A stretch of 64,000 nt of DNA from Polynucleobacter hallstattensis (GTDB taxonomy: Bacteria; Pseudomonadota; Gammaproteobacteria; Burkholderiales; Burkholderiaceae): NCBI RefSeq assembly GCF_018881835.1, contig NZ_JACVPO010000002.1:310001-374000 (forward strand), read 5' to 3'. This document shows, in pieces, positions 22,366-32,993 of this stretch. The stretch's first letter is position 1; each line of letters begins with the position of its first letter. Both the position numbers and the translations under genes were made by a program. The notes beneath the pieces are model-generated. The model saw only the letters and a program-made list of their open reading frames with translations, was not told the origin of the DNA and ran no database searches.

Positions 22366-23148
22366 TTACTGCAAGTATGGCGTTGGATTTACCGGCTTGC
22401 CATTCACGCGTAATTCGAAGTGGAGCTTGACTGAAGTTGCATCGGTATCGCCCATCTCGGCAATCTTCTGCCCCTTCTTCACCGAATCACCCTCTTTTAC
22501 CGTGAGCGTGCGGTTGTGGGCATACGCCGTGAGATAGGTATTGTCATGCTTGATGATGACCAGATTGCCGTAACCACGCAAACTATTACCAGCGTAAACG
22601 ACCTTGCCTTCAGAGGCTGCTGTTACAGGCTCACCCAACTTACCGGCAATATCAATGCCTTTAGTCTTTTCACTGAAATCATCCGTAACCTTACCTTTGG
22701 CTGGCCAAGATAAACGAATACCCGGCTCAGCAACGATTTCTTTAGGAGGCTCTTTGGCAGCATCTACTTTTGGTACTTCGGCTTTGGGAGTATCGCCAGC
22801 TGTTTTAGGAATGGGCTTCACAGTCATTTTGCTATTAGCTGGTGGTCTTACTAAAATGAGCTCATCTACTTCAATTAAATTGGGGTTTGATAAATTATTC
22901 CACTGCACTAAATCGCGTGGAGACTGGCCGTTATCTAAGGCAATTCGAGCCAAGGTATCACCCCGCTTGACGCGATAGTAGCCAGGAGGTGCAGCCTCAC
23001 TAGTTGCACTGCTACCACCACCACTGCGGTCAACTACCGTGGCAGGTTTTGCTCTGGGCGTGGTTGAGCAACCCACATTCAGTACTAAAGAAGCCATTGC
23101 GAGTAGCAATAGGAGGTATTTAGATGGCATATTCATAAGGATTTTCAT
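22366..23148 (-). CDS. nlpD: NlpD-like lipoprotein, LysM plus degenerate M23 domain
   Basis: The 260-residue protein has a lipoprotein signal with lipobox LNVGC (Cys 27), a LysM domain ([19 protein letters not shown], about residues 57-101) and a C-terminal LytM/M23 domain. The first zinc-ligand motif HxxxD of active M23 peptidases is replaced by KGIDIAG, as in E. coli NlpD. It is therefore probably an amidase activator at the septum and not an enzyme. It overlaps pcm by 4 bases. No rpoS follows. Confidence 0.92.
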   Translation of the reverse strand: MKILMNMPSKYLLLLLAMASLVLNVGCSTTPRAKPATVVDRSGGGSSATSEAAPPGYYRVKRGDTLARIALDNGQSPRDLVQWNNLSNPNLIEVDELILVRPPANSKMTVKPIPKTAGDTPKAEVPKVDAAKEPPKEIVAEPGIRLSWPAKGKVTDDFSEKTKGIDIAGKLGEPVTAASEGKVVYAGNSLRGYGNLVIIKHDNTYLTAYAHNRTLTVKEGDSVKKGQKIAEMGDTDATSVKLHFELRVNGKPVNPTPYLQ

Positions 23149-23801
23149 ACTACCCCTGATTGTAAGGGGACAAAAAAGACCTCGTCTAGAACGGTTCTTT
23201 GATAGCGCTGGGAGCTCATCCGCTCCACCATAATCAATTGCTGCTCTTTCTCATTCTTGGCGACTGGGGCAACTAGGCGCCCGCCAATAGCCAATTGCTC
23301 TAATAAAGCATCCGGAATACCCAAGCCGGCTGCTGCCAGAATAATGGCATCAAATGGAGCGGCTTGAGGTAGACCCAAAATGCCGTCGCCGTAAATGAGA
23401 CGGAGGTTTTTAATGCGAAATGGGCGCAACTTCTCTCTCGCCATATCGTGCAAAGGACGAATACGCTCAATCGAATAGACCTCATCAGACAGTAAGCTGA
23501 GAACAGCGGCTTGGTAACCACAGCCAGTACCAATCTCCAATACCTTACCCAATTGTTGCTTGGGCTTATGCAAAAGCTCAATCATGCGTGCCACTACCGA
23601 TGGCTTGGAAATCGTTTGTGAGTGGCCGATTGGTAAAGCAGTATCTTCATAGGCCTGAGGATGCATACCCGCGTCCATAAATGCATGGCGCGGAACAGTA
23701 GCAATGGCTTCTAATGTTTTTCCATGCTTTACCCCAGCAGCGAGAACTTTCGCAGCTAAAGCTTGCCGATGACCGGCATTACGTTCTGCCGCTGGCCTCA
23801 A
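23145..23801 (-). CDS. pcm: protein-L-isoaspartate O-methyltransferase
   Basis: Pcm repairs isoaspartyl residues in aged proteins with SAM. The 218 residues contain the PRHAFMD segment, the [19 protein letters not shown] signature, and the SAM-binding [15 protein letters not shown]. The start codon appears to be TTG at 23801, overlapping the surE stop as TTGA. No later ATG would keep the N-terminal domain. Confidence 0.95.
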   Translation of the reverse strand: MRPAAERNAGHRQALAAKVLAAGVKHGKTLEAIATVPRHAFMDAGMHPQAYEDTALPIGHSQTISKPSVVARMIELLHKPKQQLGKVLEIGTGCGYQAAVLSLLSDEVYSIERIRPLHDMAREKLRPFRIKNLRLIYGDGILGLPQAAPFDAIILAAAGLGIPDALLEQLAIGGRLVAPVAKNEKEQQLIMVERMSSQRYQRTVLDEVFFVPLQSGVV

Positions 23802-24592
23802 CCGCGCGTCCAGCCGTTAGCTTGCATGGCAGCCAAGCGCGCATGGTGCGTTAGGTCTAATTGCATTGGCGTGATCGAGATACACCCTTCATCAATGGCA
23901 TGAAAGTCCGTACCTTCAGAACTATCTTTGGCATGCCCTGCGGCACCAATCCAATAAATATCATCGCCACGTGGGCTTTTTTGTACTACTACTGGTTGAG
24001 AATGGTGGCGATTACCTAAACGCGTCACACGCCAGCGATTTAGCTCGGCATAGGGACGATTCGGAATATTGACGTTCAGCAAAGTAGCAGCGCCATCGGT
24101 GTGAGTCAGCTTGGATGCTAGCGTTTGCGCAACGATATCGTGAGCTGCTTTTGCGGCATCTTCAATCTGGTTCCAGCCTTTATCAATTTGTGAGAAGGCA
24201 ATTCCGGGAACGCCAAACATCACACCTTCGACTGCAGCAGCCACAGTGCCTGAGTACAGAGTATCTTCACCCATGTTCTCACCTTGATTGATGCCAGAAA
24301 CTACTAAGTCAGGTTTCTCATCTAAGAAGCCCGTCATAGCGATATGCACACAATCGGTCGGTGTGCCATTAATAAATAGGAAACCATCACGCTCACCGCC
24401 CGCTACCCGATGAATCGAGAGTGGTCGTGAGAGTGTTAACGAGTTCGATGCACCGCTGTGATTTTGCTCAGGGGCAATCACTGTGACGCGACCTAATGGG
24501 CGAATCGCATTGACCAAGGCTAAAAGACCAGGCGCAAGATAGCCATCATCATTCGAAATCAGGATGTGTGGCTGTTTTGTGTTTTCACTCAT
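23798..24592 (-). CDS. surE: 5'/3'-nucleotidase SurE
   Basis: SurE is a metal-dependent nucleotidase. The 264 residues include the metal-binding [40 protein letters not shown] and the [21 protein letters not shown] signature (split around 92-112). It starts the surE-pcm-nlpD unit and lies 25 bases after the efflux operon. Confidence 0.97.
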   Translation of the reverse strand: MSENTKQPHILISNDDGYLAPGLLALVNAIRPLGRVTVIAPEQNHSGASNSLTLSRPLSIHRVAGGERDGFLFINGTPTDCVHIAMTGFLDEKPDLVVSGINQGENMGEDTLYSGTVAAAVEGVMFGVPGIAFSQIDKGWNQIEDAAKAAHDIVAQTLASKLTHTDGAATLLNVNIPNRPYAELNRWRVTRLGNRHHSQPVVVQKSPRGDDIYWIGAAGHAKDSSEGTDFHAIDEGCISITPMQLDLTHHARLAAMQANGWTRG

Positions 24593-24617
24593 GAATATCA
24601 GTACCTTCTTAACAGCC

Positions 24618-27600
24618 CTATGCTTTTGCTGCCTGGGTTAATGCGCGACCTCTAAACCATCCATATATTACTGGTAATACCAAGAGGGTCAAAATAGTCG
24701 TCGTCACCATGCCACCCACGATCACTAAAGCCAAGGGACGCTGGGCCTCAGAGCCAATCGAATGAGATAAAGCGGCCGGCAATAACCCTAATCCAGACAG
24801 TGCCGCTGTCATCAGTACCGGGCGAACTCGCAAAGAGGCGCCCTCCACCATCACATCCTTCATCTCACCATGCTCGGTAGCAGCAGTCTTATTAATAAAA
24901 GAGATCAGAATCACACCATCCTGAATCGCAATACCAAACAAGGATAAGAATCCAAAGAAAGCAGAGATGCTTAAGGTCTCACCCGCGAGATGTAAAGCAA
25001 GGACACCGCCAATCGCTGCAAACGGTACGTTAATCATCACAATCACTGCGTCACGGAAATTACCAAAAGCACTAACGAGTAATAAGAAGATGCCCAGCAA
25101 TGCCAATGGCACGATCAGCATCAACTTCTTCTGCGCTTGCTTCATTTGATTAAATTGACCATCCCAGCTAATTGAGTAATTTGGTGGCAATGTAATATTT
25201 TTTTCAACCAAGAACTGTGCATCCTCCACTGCGCTACCTAAGTCGCGGCCACGTACGCTAAATTTAATTGCGATATAGCGCTTACCTGCTTCACGGTAGA
25301 TAAAGAATGGGCCATCACTGAGCTGAACCGTAGCGACCATCGACAAAGGAATTGCAGCGCCATTAGGTGCATCAACTAAGAGGTGGCCGATATCCGCAAC
25401 GTCATTACGACTACCCTCATTTAAACGAATTGCGATGCCAAATGTCTTTTCATCTTCGAGCAGGTTTGTAACGGCAGCACCGCCAATCGCATTGGCAACA
25501 ACCGTTTGAATATCGTTCACATTAATACCATAGCGAGCGGCACGCTCTCGATCAATCTGAATATTTAAAGTCGGCTGACCTAATTCCTTCAAAATGCCTT
25601 CGTCTGCTACACCGCGTACTTTTTTGAGCTGATTAATCACCTCGTGGGCTTTTTGATCCAAGACCTCTAAATCTGTGCCATAGATTTTGACGGAGTTCTC
25701 GCCCTTCACGCCAGAGAGCGCTTCATTTACATTGTCCTGAATGTATTGCGAGAAACTATAAGTAACGCCAGGAATCTTATTAAGCTCCACCTCGAGATGC
25801 GCAATCAAATCTTTTTTGCTTGAGCCGCTTGGCATCTTATCTGGACTCTTTAAATAGAGTCCGTACTCTTGGTTAAATACACCGGTAGAGTCTGTTCCAT
25901 CATCAGGTCGACCAATTTGAGCGGCAACTTTATCAATCTCCGGCTGCTTTAAGAAGGTCTCGCGCAGCTGATTGGCAATCTTGACTGAATAATCTAGGTC
26001 TACTGTATTTGGCAAAGTGACGCGTAGCCAAATATTGTTTTCCTCTAAGGTCGGCAAGAAAGCCGTTCCTAGGCGAGTAACACTTAATAGGGTCAGACCT
26101 AAAACAAATACTGCAACAGACACTACTGTTAATGGGCGGTCCATCCATTTTCTCAAGAGCGGTTTATAGCTACTGAGAAGCTTGGTCATAAATCCTGGTG
26201 GTTTGTGGTGCAAGTTCTCACCGAATACCAATGAGATCATGGCGGGTAAGAAAGTTAAGCTCAGAATCATCGCGGCAATCAATGCAAAGCCCATAGTGAA
26301 TGCCATTGGCTTAAAGATGATGCCCTCTACTCCACCCATAAAGAACAAGGGTGAGTAGGCAACGATGATGATCCCTGTGGAATAAATCATGGCGCGCTGC
26401 ACTTCACTCGTTGCCAAGATGATGCTTTGATTAAGTCGCTTACCACCCTCTTCTAAGTGACGCATGACGTTCTCAGTCAGAATCACTGCGGAATCTACGA
26501 TCACCCCAAAGTCAATCGCACCTAAGGAAATCAGGTTGGCTGGCACGCTCCACAGGTGCATCTGGATAAATGAGACACAGAGCGCCAAAGGAATTACCGC
26601 AGCTACTACTGCTGCGGCACGCAAATTACCTAAGAAGAAAAATAGTACTGCTAGAACCAAAGAGATACCAAAGAACAAGGTATGTTTAACCGTGCCAATG
26701 GTGATGTCCAGGAGAACTTGGCGATCATAGAACGGCACCACTTCAATACCAGGTGGGAGTACTTGTTTGTTGATGTTTTCTACAGTTTTGCGAACCCTCG
26801 CCAATACTTCGGTGGCATTTTCCCCGCGACGTAAATAAACGATACCTTCGACTGAGTCTGGGTTGTCATTGAACTGGAACATGCCTAATCGCGGAGCATT
26901 ACCAATCTCCACCCTGGCAACATCACCAATTCGAATTGGTACACCATCATGAATGGATATCACCACCCGCTTAATGTCATCGATATTTTTTAGGAGGCCT
27001 ACGCCGCGCACCACAAACTGCTGCTCACCACTAGGCAATAGTCCACCACCCGTATTGCTATTGGCATTGCTTAAGGCAGCAATCAAGTCATTCACACTCA
27101 CGCCTTTAGATTGCAGACTTTCTGGGCTGACGATGACCTGGTATTGGCGAACCCTTCCACCAAATGAGGAGACATCAGCTACACCTGGGGTTTGCTTGAG
27201 TTCTTTATAGATCTCGTAGTTCTGCAGCGTTTTTAATTGTGTAGATGAAGCGTAATCCGACTTCACCTCATAACGCATGATCTCGCCAGTGGCATCCGAG
27301 TCTGGACTAACGCTAGATGTGACTCCAGGCGGAAAACTCACATTAGCTAAGCTAGTAATAAAAGTTTGGCGGGCTTTAAAAGGATCAGTCGTATCGTTGA
27401 ATTTGAGCGTCACAACGGATAAACCAAATAAAGAAACTGAGCGGAAGGCTTGTAGCCCAGGAATACCAGCCAAGGCATTTTCTACTGGAATGGTAACTTG
27501 CTGTTCTACCTCAGTCGTACTTCTACCAGGCCATTGAGAAATCGCCTGAATGGTTAATGGAGCCACTCCTGGGTATGGCTGAATTGGCAACTTAGAAAGA

Positions 27601-27695
27601 CTGAACATCCCTAAACCGAGGAGCACAACTGAGCCAACGATGACCAGCATACGTTTCTCAAGTACGCCTCGTATAAAGGAGGTAAATGCGCTCAC
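24618..27695 (-). CDS. heavy-metal RND efflux pump inner membrane subunit (CusA/CzcA family)
   Basis: The 1025-residue proton-driven exporter subunit has twelve predicted helices and two large periplasmic loops. The helix-4 motif [20 protein letters not shown] carries the paired Asp pattern of the HME branch of RND pumps, not of multidrug pumps. The start is GTG 27695, abutting the TAA of the adaptor gene. It forms the last gene of a TolC-adaptor-pump operon. The metal or other substrate cannot be read from the sequence, and no metal-sensing regulator lies next to it. Confidence 0.92.
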   Translation of the reverse strand: MSAFTSFIRGVLEKRMLVIVGSVVLLGLGMFSLSKLPIQPYPGVAPLTIQAISQWPGRSTTEVEQQVTIPVENALAGIPGLQAFRSVSLFGLSVVTLKFNDTTDPFKARQTFITSLANVSFPPGVTSSVSPDSDATGEIMRYEVKSDYASSTQLKTLQNYEIYKELKQTPGVADVSSFGGRVRQYQVIVSPESLQSKGVSVNDLIAALSNANSNTGGGLLPSGEQQFVVRGVGLLKNIDDIKRVVISIHDGVPIRIGDVARVEIGNAPRLGMFQFNDNPDSVEGIVYLRRGENATEVLARVRKTVENINKQVLPPGIEVVPFYDRQVLLDITIGTVKHTLFFGISLVLAVLFFFLGNLRAAAVVAAVIPLALCVSFIQMHLWSVPANLISLGAIDFGVIVDSAVILTENVMRHLEEGGKRLNQSIILATSEVQRAMIYSTGIIIVAYSPLFFMGGVEGIIFKPMAFTMGFALIAAMILSLTFLPAMISLVFGENLHHKPPGFMTKLLSSYKPLLRKWMDRPLTVVSVAVFVLGLTLLSVTRLGTAFLPTLEENNIWLRVTLPNTVDLDYSVKIANQLRETFLKQPEIDKVAAQIGRPDDGTDSTGVFNQEYGLYLKSPDKMPSGSSKKDLIAHLEVELNKIPGVTYSFSQYIQDNVNEALSGVKGENSVKIYGTDLEVLDQKAHEVINQLKKVRGVADEGILKELGQPTLNIQIDRERAARYGINVNDIQTVVANAIGGAAVTNLLEDEKTFGIAIRLNEGSRNDVADIGHLLVDAPNGAAIPLSMVATVQLSDGPFFIYREAGKRYIAIKFSVRGRDLGSAVEDAQFLVEKNITLPPNYSISWDGQFNQMKQAQKKLMLIVPLALLGIFLLLVSAFGNFRDAVIVMINVPFAAIGGVLALHLAGETLSISAFFGFLSLFGIAIQDGVILISFINKTAATEHGEMKDVMVEGASLRVRPVLMTAALSGLGLLPAALSHSIGSEAQRPLALVIVGGMVTTTILTLLVLPVIYGWFRGRALTQAAKA

Positions 27696-28970
27696 TTAGT
27701 CTTCCTGCTTCGCAAATCGATCATTTAACAAGACAGCACCTTCGGCCAAAATACGCGCGCCAGGTTCAACACCTTCAGTAATCGCAAAAGTCTTGCTGTT
27801 CAGGTCATAGCCTTTAACAGGGAGACGGCGGTAAGCTTCATCTCCGACTTTCACAATCACGTAACGCATTTCCCTAATCCGAACCACTGCTGTTTGCGGA
27901 ACGACAATGGCATCGGCCATACCGGTAGTCAGTTTTGCCGATGCATACATATCAGGACGCAGGAGATCATCGTGATTCTCAATCTCCGCACGCACCAATA
28001 AGGCACGGGTTTGTGGATCAATTGTGGGGGCGATATAGTTTGCATAGGCCACAAATTCTTTATCAGGATATGCCTCAACATGTAAAACCATTTTTTGACC
28101 TGGCTTAATCAAGCGTAAGTCCTGCTCAAATACATTACCTAAAAACCAGAGCTGTTTAGGATCGGCCAAAGTAGCAATCACATCGCCAGAGTTCACGGTG
28201 GAACCTGGCTCAAAATTGCGCTTCACTACCACCCCTTTTAAGGGAGAGCGCATCACTAAGTTACTTTGAGTTTTACCAGTAACTTCAATTGCATTAATGT
28301 CGCCATCACCAGCGCCGAGATTGCGCATACGATTTGCGGCAGCTTGTTGGGTGATGCGCGCATCACCTAGCAAGTCACTCATCGTTTTACTGGATTCCAA
28401 AACCCTAGCGGTCTTAGAGGAGAGTAAATACTCTTGCTGGGCAGACAAAAATTCTGGGCTATAGAGTTCAACTATTGGCGAGCCAACATTCACCTGTGCG
28501 CCATCAAAAGCAAAGATACGCTCTACACGACCGGGTGCACGTGCAGACAACACTTTCGATTTTTCTGCATTAAAGGCCAGACGACCAGTCACTTTGATGT
28601 CTACCGGTACCTGTACTTTTTCAGCGGTTTGGAAAACATACACTAATGGATTGAGTTTTACGCCAGCTAACTTCAGCTCGAGAATGCCGCTCTTCTCTAC
28701 TTTCAATGCCTTGTCAGAGACTTCGATTTTGACGTTGCGATTCACGTTGGTAATGCGACCCAAAACGATACCCATAGAAAGAATAGCGAATGCAACGGCA
28801 ACTAAACGAACACGACTACGGTTTTGAGGGCTCAAGTTCCAATACAAGCCGGCAACACTTGCAAAAGCTAGCTGCAATCGATGACCGCCAAAGCGCAAGA
28901 CCTTATCGGTGATGGGCTTTGCCTTGTCAGCCAACTGCTTTAGAAAAGAAAGAATTTGGTCTTTCAACAC
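27696..28970 (-). CDS. efflux RND transporter periplasmic adaptor subunit (CusB/CzcB type)
   Basis: The 424-residue membrane-fusion protein has an N-terminal membrane segment at about residues 52-71 (VRLVAVAFAILSMGIVLGRI). A barrel-sandwich hybrid with ARAPGRVERIFAFDGAQVNVGS follows, then a helical hairpin and a beta-barrel (LWFLGNVFEQDLRLIKPGQ). It bridges the pump and the TolC-like channel. The start is GTG 28970, with AAGGAG overlapping the tolC-like stop codon, a sign of tight coupling. Confidence 0.92.
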   Translation of the reverse strand: MLKDQILSFLKQLADKAKPITDKVLRFGGHRLQLAFASVAGLYWNLSPQNRSRVRLVAVAFAILSMGIVLGRITNVNRNVKIEVSDKALKVEKSGILELKLAGVKLNPLVYVFQTAEKVQVPVDIKVTGRLAFNAEKSKVLSARAPGRVERIFAFDGAQVNVGSPIVELYSPEFLSAQQEYLLSSKTARVLESSKTMSDLLGDARITQQAAANRMRNLGAGDGDINAIEVTGKTQSNLVMRSPLKGVVVKRNFEPGSTVNSGDVIATLADPKQLWFLGNVFEQDLRLIKPGQKMVLHVEAYPDKEFVAYANYIAPTIDPQTRALLVRAEIENHDDLLRPDMYASAKLTTGMADAIVVPQTAVVRIREMRYVIVKVGDEAYRRLPVKGYDLNSKTFAITEGVEPGARILAEGAVLLNDRFAKQED

Positions 28971-28976
28971 TGCTCC

Positions 28977-30542
28977 TTAAAAAGGTTCTTTGCCAGATGT
29001 CACTAGCAACACTGCTTGCGCTTGCAATAAATTACTTTCCGCTAGCGCTAATTGAACTTCGAGATTGCGCAATTGCGTTTGCGCTGTCAGCAAATCGTTA
29101 AATCCCTGACCATTATTTGAGTACTGAGTTAAACCAACCTTGTAAGCAGCATCTGCTTGAGGAACTTGGCGCTCCTTTAGAAATTGGGTTTGATTCTTGG
29201 CTTGCTCGTAGCTTGCAAAGGCGCTATTCACAGCCAACACAATTTGTTGACGATTGGAGATATTGCCTGCCTCTGCAGCCGCTTGATTGCGCTGCGCCTG
29301 CTCTACCCCATATTTTTCTTTGGTAAAGAAATACAGTGGGATGATGAGATCAAGCTCCAACTGATAAAACATTGCGCCGTTGTTAGCTGAGAATGGGCCA
29401 CGCGGAGTAAAGGATGAGCCTATCACTTGGAAATCCGGTAGGTAGGCCTTCTTTGCCAAATCCACACCCTTACGAGCAGCCTCTAACTGCAAGGCAGAGC
29501 TCTTTAAGGATGGATGGCTAGTTTCCGCATAGTCTTCTAGCTCCAACAAAGTAGGCACGCTATTCAGAGCACGGCGTACATCACCGCGCAAGATCAACTT
29601 CTCTCTCGAGTGACGACCCACCAAAGTATTGATATTGTTTAAGGCAACCGATAGTTGACGCTCGACATTAAATTGATCGGCTTGCGCTGCGCTTTGTGCC
29701 ACTTGAGCGTTGAGATATTCAACATAAGCAGCGGCATTATTTGAATAACGCGCTTTAGCGACGTTCTTAATCATCTCCAAACGCATGACCGATTCTTTGA
29801 GAACCTGCAGTTGTTTTTGCGATGCCAAGGCGGTGTAATACAAAGTTGATAGTTGAGCGCCTAGCTGCAAGTAGGTAGATTCGCTTTGCGCTAAGAGTGC
29901 CTCAGCGTTCGTATTAGCAATATCGGATGCCAAACTCTTCTTGCCTGGAAACTGAAATGGCTGGGCTATCGAGATTGCATTGTTACTGCTGATCCCATTA
30001 GGATTCTGTGGCGTTGGTGTATTTGCCCCACCCAATGCAAATGGGGAATTGACTGGCATGCCTGACCAGACCAAACCTACTTGTGGATTGGTTGGCGCAT
30101 TGATCTGCGGCACGGTTGCCTTGGCAGACAAATAAGACTCACGCAATGAAGATAACTGTGGATTGTTGAGTTTGAGCTCATTCCACAGTTGACGCAAATC
30201 CATATCCGTTGGACCAGATGGTGCACCCTTGGTATAAATATTGGGGGTATCGCTCTTCGTGACTGGTGCAAATAGAGATGCAGCATTTGCAGGATTCGCG
30301 GACTGATTACTAATAACTGGGGGTGCGGACAAGAGATTCTGGGCTTCATTTGCCTGCACAGTAACAGTGGCAGGGATCGATGAATTAAGGGGTGAAGTTT
30401 GTGCAAAAACAGAGGAAACAAAAAACAGTGAAGCATAAGCAAGCCACTTTGCAGGGTTTGCGCTTGCAACAATCAGTTTGCTAGTTGTCATCTGGCCGTG
30501 AATCAAATCGGCTGCCTCTAAATCCGTACTAATGCAGTTCAT
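28977..30542 (-). CDS. TolC-family outer membrane efflux protein
   Basis: The 521-residue protein forms the outer membrane duct of the efflux system. Two OEP repeats with long coiled-coil helices are visible, for example LYYTALASQKQLQVLKES and YKVGLTQYSNNGQGFNDLL. The N-terminal signal sequence (about residues 18-48) ends near VFAQ. ATG 30542 has an AGGG motif upstream; ATG 30491 (17 codons later) would give a more standard signal peptide, so the start is open. Confidence 0.92.
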   Translation of the reverse strand: MNCISTDLEAADLIHGQMTTSKLIVASANPAKWLAYASLFFVSSVFAQTSPLNSSIPATVTVQANEAQNLLSAPPVISNQSANPANAASLFAPVTKSDTPNIYTKGAPSGPTDMDLRQLWNELKLNNPQLSSLRESYLSAKATVPQINAPTNPQVGLVWSGMPVNSPFALGGANTPTPQNPNGISSNNAISIAQPFQFPGKKSLASDIANTNAEALLAQSESTYLQLGAQLSTLYYTALASQKQLQVLKESVMRLEMIKNVAKARYSNNAAAYVEYLNAQVAQSAAQADQFNVERQLSVALNNINTLVGRHSREKLILRGDVRRALNSVPTLLELEDYAETSHPSLKSSALQLEAARKGVDLAKKAYLPDFQVIGSSFTPRGPFSANNGAMFYQLELDLIIPLYFFTKEKYGVEQAQRNQAAAEAGNISNRQQIVLAVNSAFASYEQAKNQTQFLKERQVPQADAAYKVGLTQYSNNGQGFNDLLTAQTQLRNLEVQLALAESNLLQAQAVLLVTSGKEPF

Positions 30543-30680
30543 TTAGCCCTGAATGTGGATTTCCCTACATTTCAAGGGGTTTTAATGATTATAGGGTGCC
30601 AGGCGCAAATGTCCACGAAATACGAATTCTTATCTTATTGATTCTAAAGACAATAATGAATTTATCCCTGCTTGCAATAC

Positions 30681-32099
30681 CTAGAATTCAGCATGAACCC
30701 TGAAAGACAGGATGTTTACCGGTCCACGAGCCGAGTTATAGGCCGGATTAATGATGTGCTGGAAGTTCACACCCGCAAGCACGTTCTTGATCACCGTAGC
30801 GTTGTAATAGACCTCACCAATCCGCTCAGGTGAATACGAAATCGTCTGACTAGGACTAGCGTAATCACCAATGAAATAAGACACGCCTCCTGCTTGTAGA
30901 TAGCCACGGCGATAACTGGATAAACCGTTTTGCATCATCGAAATACCGATGCTGTCACTAGGGCGCTGCCAACTAGTGCCATTCATGCCCATACCCACAG
31001 ATATGGAATTATCCGCCTCAGTAAACGACATGGTCTCGGTCTGACCATCCGATGTGAACGCGCGACCGTAGATGCCAAGGTCTTTGGTCAAAGCCTGCTC
31101 ACCATGTATACCAATACCCGTCTTAATTTGATTGCTATTGCGTACATTGTTAATCGCTTGCGTACCCTGACGTGCTCCTGGATTTTGATCAATATAGTTC
31201 GTAGCATCTTCAAAGCGCGCCAAAATCATTTTGTTGCGGTAGGCTAAGACGCTGACCTTGCCTGGCAAGTCGGCAATGTTGTGTTGGCGCTCCACTTCCA
31301 CTTGATCACCATAGGCATTAAAGATTTGCCAATTGAGGTCACGACCATTGGGTGATTTAGGAGCGAGCATGCGGGAGGCGCGCATGACCCAATTGTCGAG
31401 ATACCACTCACCCGCCAAGCCCCAGCTATAGCCTCTGGCATCAGCTGCATAGTCATAAGCTAGATAAGTCATATTGCCCCAGTTCATAAACTGAATACGG
31501 GGGTCTTTGGCATAACGGCTATCGTCAAAGATATCGAGCGTAGAAAACTGACCACCGGTGAGCACTACGCGATTACTACTCACCGTTTGGGTAATTTGAT
31601 TGGCTTCATCTTCTAGAACAACTTTATCGCCCTCTTGATTGATGGTGTGGCGAGCAAAGGCTCTGGCAGAATAAAACTTGGCTTGAGTGCCGCCGGCTTT
31701 AGTTGCTTCGCCGTTGGTGAAACCACCGAGGCCCACCAAGCCCGAAAATGGCACTCCCGAAACTACCTCTGGATTGAAATAGACATCGGTATTAGGCGCA
31801 ATGCGTGCACCCATAAACAAAGTGCCAGACCAGGTATAGCTCATTGATTTGAGTGAATCTAAGCTGTTCTGGCCAGAATAGGGAGAGTTGAAATTCTTAT
31901 AGCGTTGATTAATATACGTTGTTTGCCCATGAATATTGACTGGCAAACCAAAGAGCTCCCCTTCAGTGGGAAAGCTCTCAATAGGAGATGCAAATGTAGC
32001 AATTTGGTCTGAACCGGATCCCGCCTTCTGGGCATGCGCAGTCGTGCTACCAAGGGCGGCGAGCAAGCTCAACAGAAGAACGTAGGATTTGTGGGTCAT
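30681..32099 (-). CDS. OprB-like carbohydrate-selective porin family protein
   Basis: The 472-residue protein has a signal peptide cleaved after TTAHAQ and a beta-barrel pattern to the end, with the terminal Phe (RVHAEF) recognised by the BAM complex. Features of the OprB family are HGQTTYINQRYKNFNSPYSG near the start and FQHIINPAYNSARGPVNILS near the end. Expected function is diffusion of sugars or related solutes through the outer membrane. It is a single gene with about 200 bases upstream. Confidence 0.82.
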   Translation of the reverse strand: MTHKSYVLLLSLLAALGSTTAHAQKAGSGSDQIATFASPIESFPTEGELFGLPVNIHGQTTYINQRYKNFNSPYSGQNSLDSLKSMSYTWSGTLFMGARIAPNTDVYFNPEVVSGVPFSGLVGLGGFTNGEATKAGGTQAKFYSARAFARHTINQEGDKVVLEDEANQITQTVSSNRVVLTGGQFSTLDIFDDSRYAKDPRIQFMNWGNMTYLAYDYAADARGYSWGLAGEWYLDNWVMRASRMLAPKSPNGRDLNWQIFNAYGDQVEVERQHNIADLPGKVSVLAYRNKMILARFEDATNYIDQNPGARQGTQAINNVRNSNQIKTGIGIHGEQALTKDLGIYGRAFTSDGQTETMSFTEADNSISVGMGMNGTSWQRPSDSIGISMMQNGLSSYRRGYLQAGGVSYFIGDYASPSQTISYSPERIGEVYYNATVIKNVLAGVNFQHIINPAYNSARGPVNILSFRVHAEF

Positions 32100-32124
32100 T
32101 CACAATTTCACATTACTTGACATC

Positions 32125-32181
32125 AATGATCAGCGAATAACTAAAAGTAACTTGTAGTAACTTGAAGCAACTAATGATCAG
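32125..32181. repeat. short direct repeats upstream of the porin gene
   Basis: AATGATCAG occurs at 32125-32133 and again at 32173-32181, and GTAACTTG occurs twice between them. The position 25-80 bases upstream of the porin start suggests a regulator-binding region. Confidence 0.3.
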
Positions 32182-32308
32182 ATCAACCAGGGTAAACACA
32201 AGACAGCTCGGTTAGGCACGGCGTGAGATTGAAGCTCAACAGGGGTGCAGACCAAATTATCCCCAAAAAGATGTAATTTACCTAGGGTTTATGTCGGCTT
32301 AGTGACCA

Positions 32309-32497
32309 TTAGAGTTCAGGGGATTGGGTATTGAGGATATCTAGCAACATTTGCCCAGTTAACTCTAAATTATTTTCCGCAAGTTTTCCTAAGCGAGTCC
32401 AATGCTCAATTTGTTGAAATGGCAATCGACCCTCTAACCTTCCCACTCTCCTAGCATGCATCACTAGATTCTGAGACAACCTAATCACTTTGGACAT
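32309..32497 (-). CDS. ParD-like antitoxin family protein
   Basis: The 62-residue protein starts MSKVIRLSQNLVMHARRVG and continues RLPFQQIEHWTRLGKLAENN. This resembles the ParD_like antitoxin family, in which a ribbon-helix-helix part is followed by an xEHWxxxGKxAExNP segment. The start codon shares bases with the relE stop (TAATG), so it is the third gene of a relB-relE operon. It may be a second antitoxin or an unrelated passenger. Confidence 0.65.
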   Translation of the reverse strand: MSKVIRLSQNLVMHARRVGRLEGRLPFQQIEHWTRLGKLAENNLELTGQMLLDILNTQSPEL

Positions 32498-32770
32498 TAC
32501 TTGTATATGTGCTTTCGATCACCAATACTCACGACGTGAATGCTGATCTCTTTGTCTTGAATAGAAGCAATAATTCGATAATCGCCGACCCGATAACGCC
32601 AGTAGTCTCCATACTCGCTACCTTTTAAGGCTTCGCCAAGAATTCTTGGGTCAGCCTGAATTGCAAGCCTCTCTTTGCAAAACTTAAAAAAAAATTGTTT
32701 TAGCCACTTTAGGATCAAATTTTCTTAATTGTTTTTCTGCTGATGGGGCAAACTCAATCAGCCAAACCAA
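32497..32770 (-). pseudogene. relE: RelE/ParE-family toxin gene with a frameshift at a 9-base homopolymer
   Basis: From a TTG at 32770 (inside the antitoxin end) the frame reads MVWLIEFAPSAEKQLRKFD and on to VAKTI. It then meets a run of nine T on the minus strand (A9 at 32686-32694) and stops directly after it at TAA. In the next frame it continues as KFCKERLAIQADPRILGEAL to YWRYRVGDYRIIASI and GDRKHIYK, a complete RelE C-terminus. Eight T would join both halves into about 90 residues, and five T would match the family spacing best. The 274-bp length is one base over a multiple of three. It is a true mutation, a slippage-controlled gene or a sequencing error. Confidence 0.8.
32686..32694. 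repeat. A9/T9 homopolymer within relE
   Basis: Nine consecutive A on the plus strand (T on the coding strand) sit exactly at the frameshift of the toxin gene. Such tracts are prone to replication and transcription slippage and to base-calling error. Confidence 0.85.
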
Positions 32771-32978
32771 GATTTCGCTCCACCTGGTCTAATGGAATGG
32801 CTTTTACTTTGCCACTTTTTAACGCTCTCATACTCTTATCAGCTAGATATAGATCCTCCATATCTTCCATATAAGCCAAAATCGCTTTACGAGCATAAAA
32901 GGTTTTAGTTCTTCCAGTTGCCTTGGCTAAATTATCAAGTCTCAATTCAATTTCCTTGGGTAATCGTATTGCCAGCAT
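32754..32978 (-). CDS. relB: RelB-type ribbon-helix-helix antitoxin
   Basis: The 74-residue product starts MLAIRLPKEIELRLDNLA, a ribbon-helix-helix DNA-binding N-terminus, and continues TGRTKTFYARKAILAYMEDM. It ends RNLGLAD, the toxin-binding tail. AGGAGGT lies 5 bases before the ATG. It precedes and overlaps the relE frame. A 20-bp palindrome upstream is the likely self-regulated operator. The antitoxin frame is intact although the toxin is not. Confidence 0.88.
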   Translation of the reverse strand: MLAIRLPKEIELRLDNLAKATGRTKTFYARKAILAYMEDMEDLYLADKSMRALKSGKVKAIPLDQVERNLGLAD

Positions 32979-32993
32979 ATGACCTCCTAGTCT

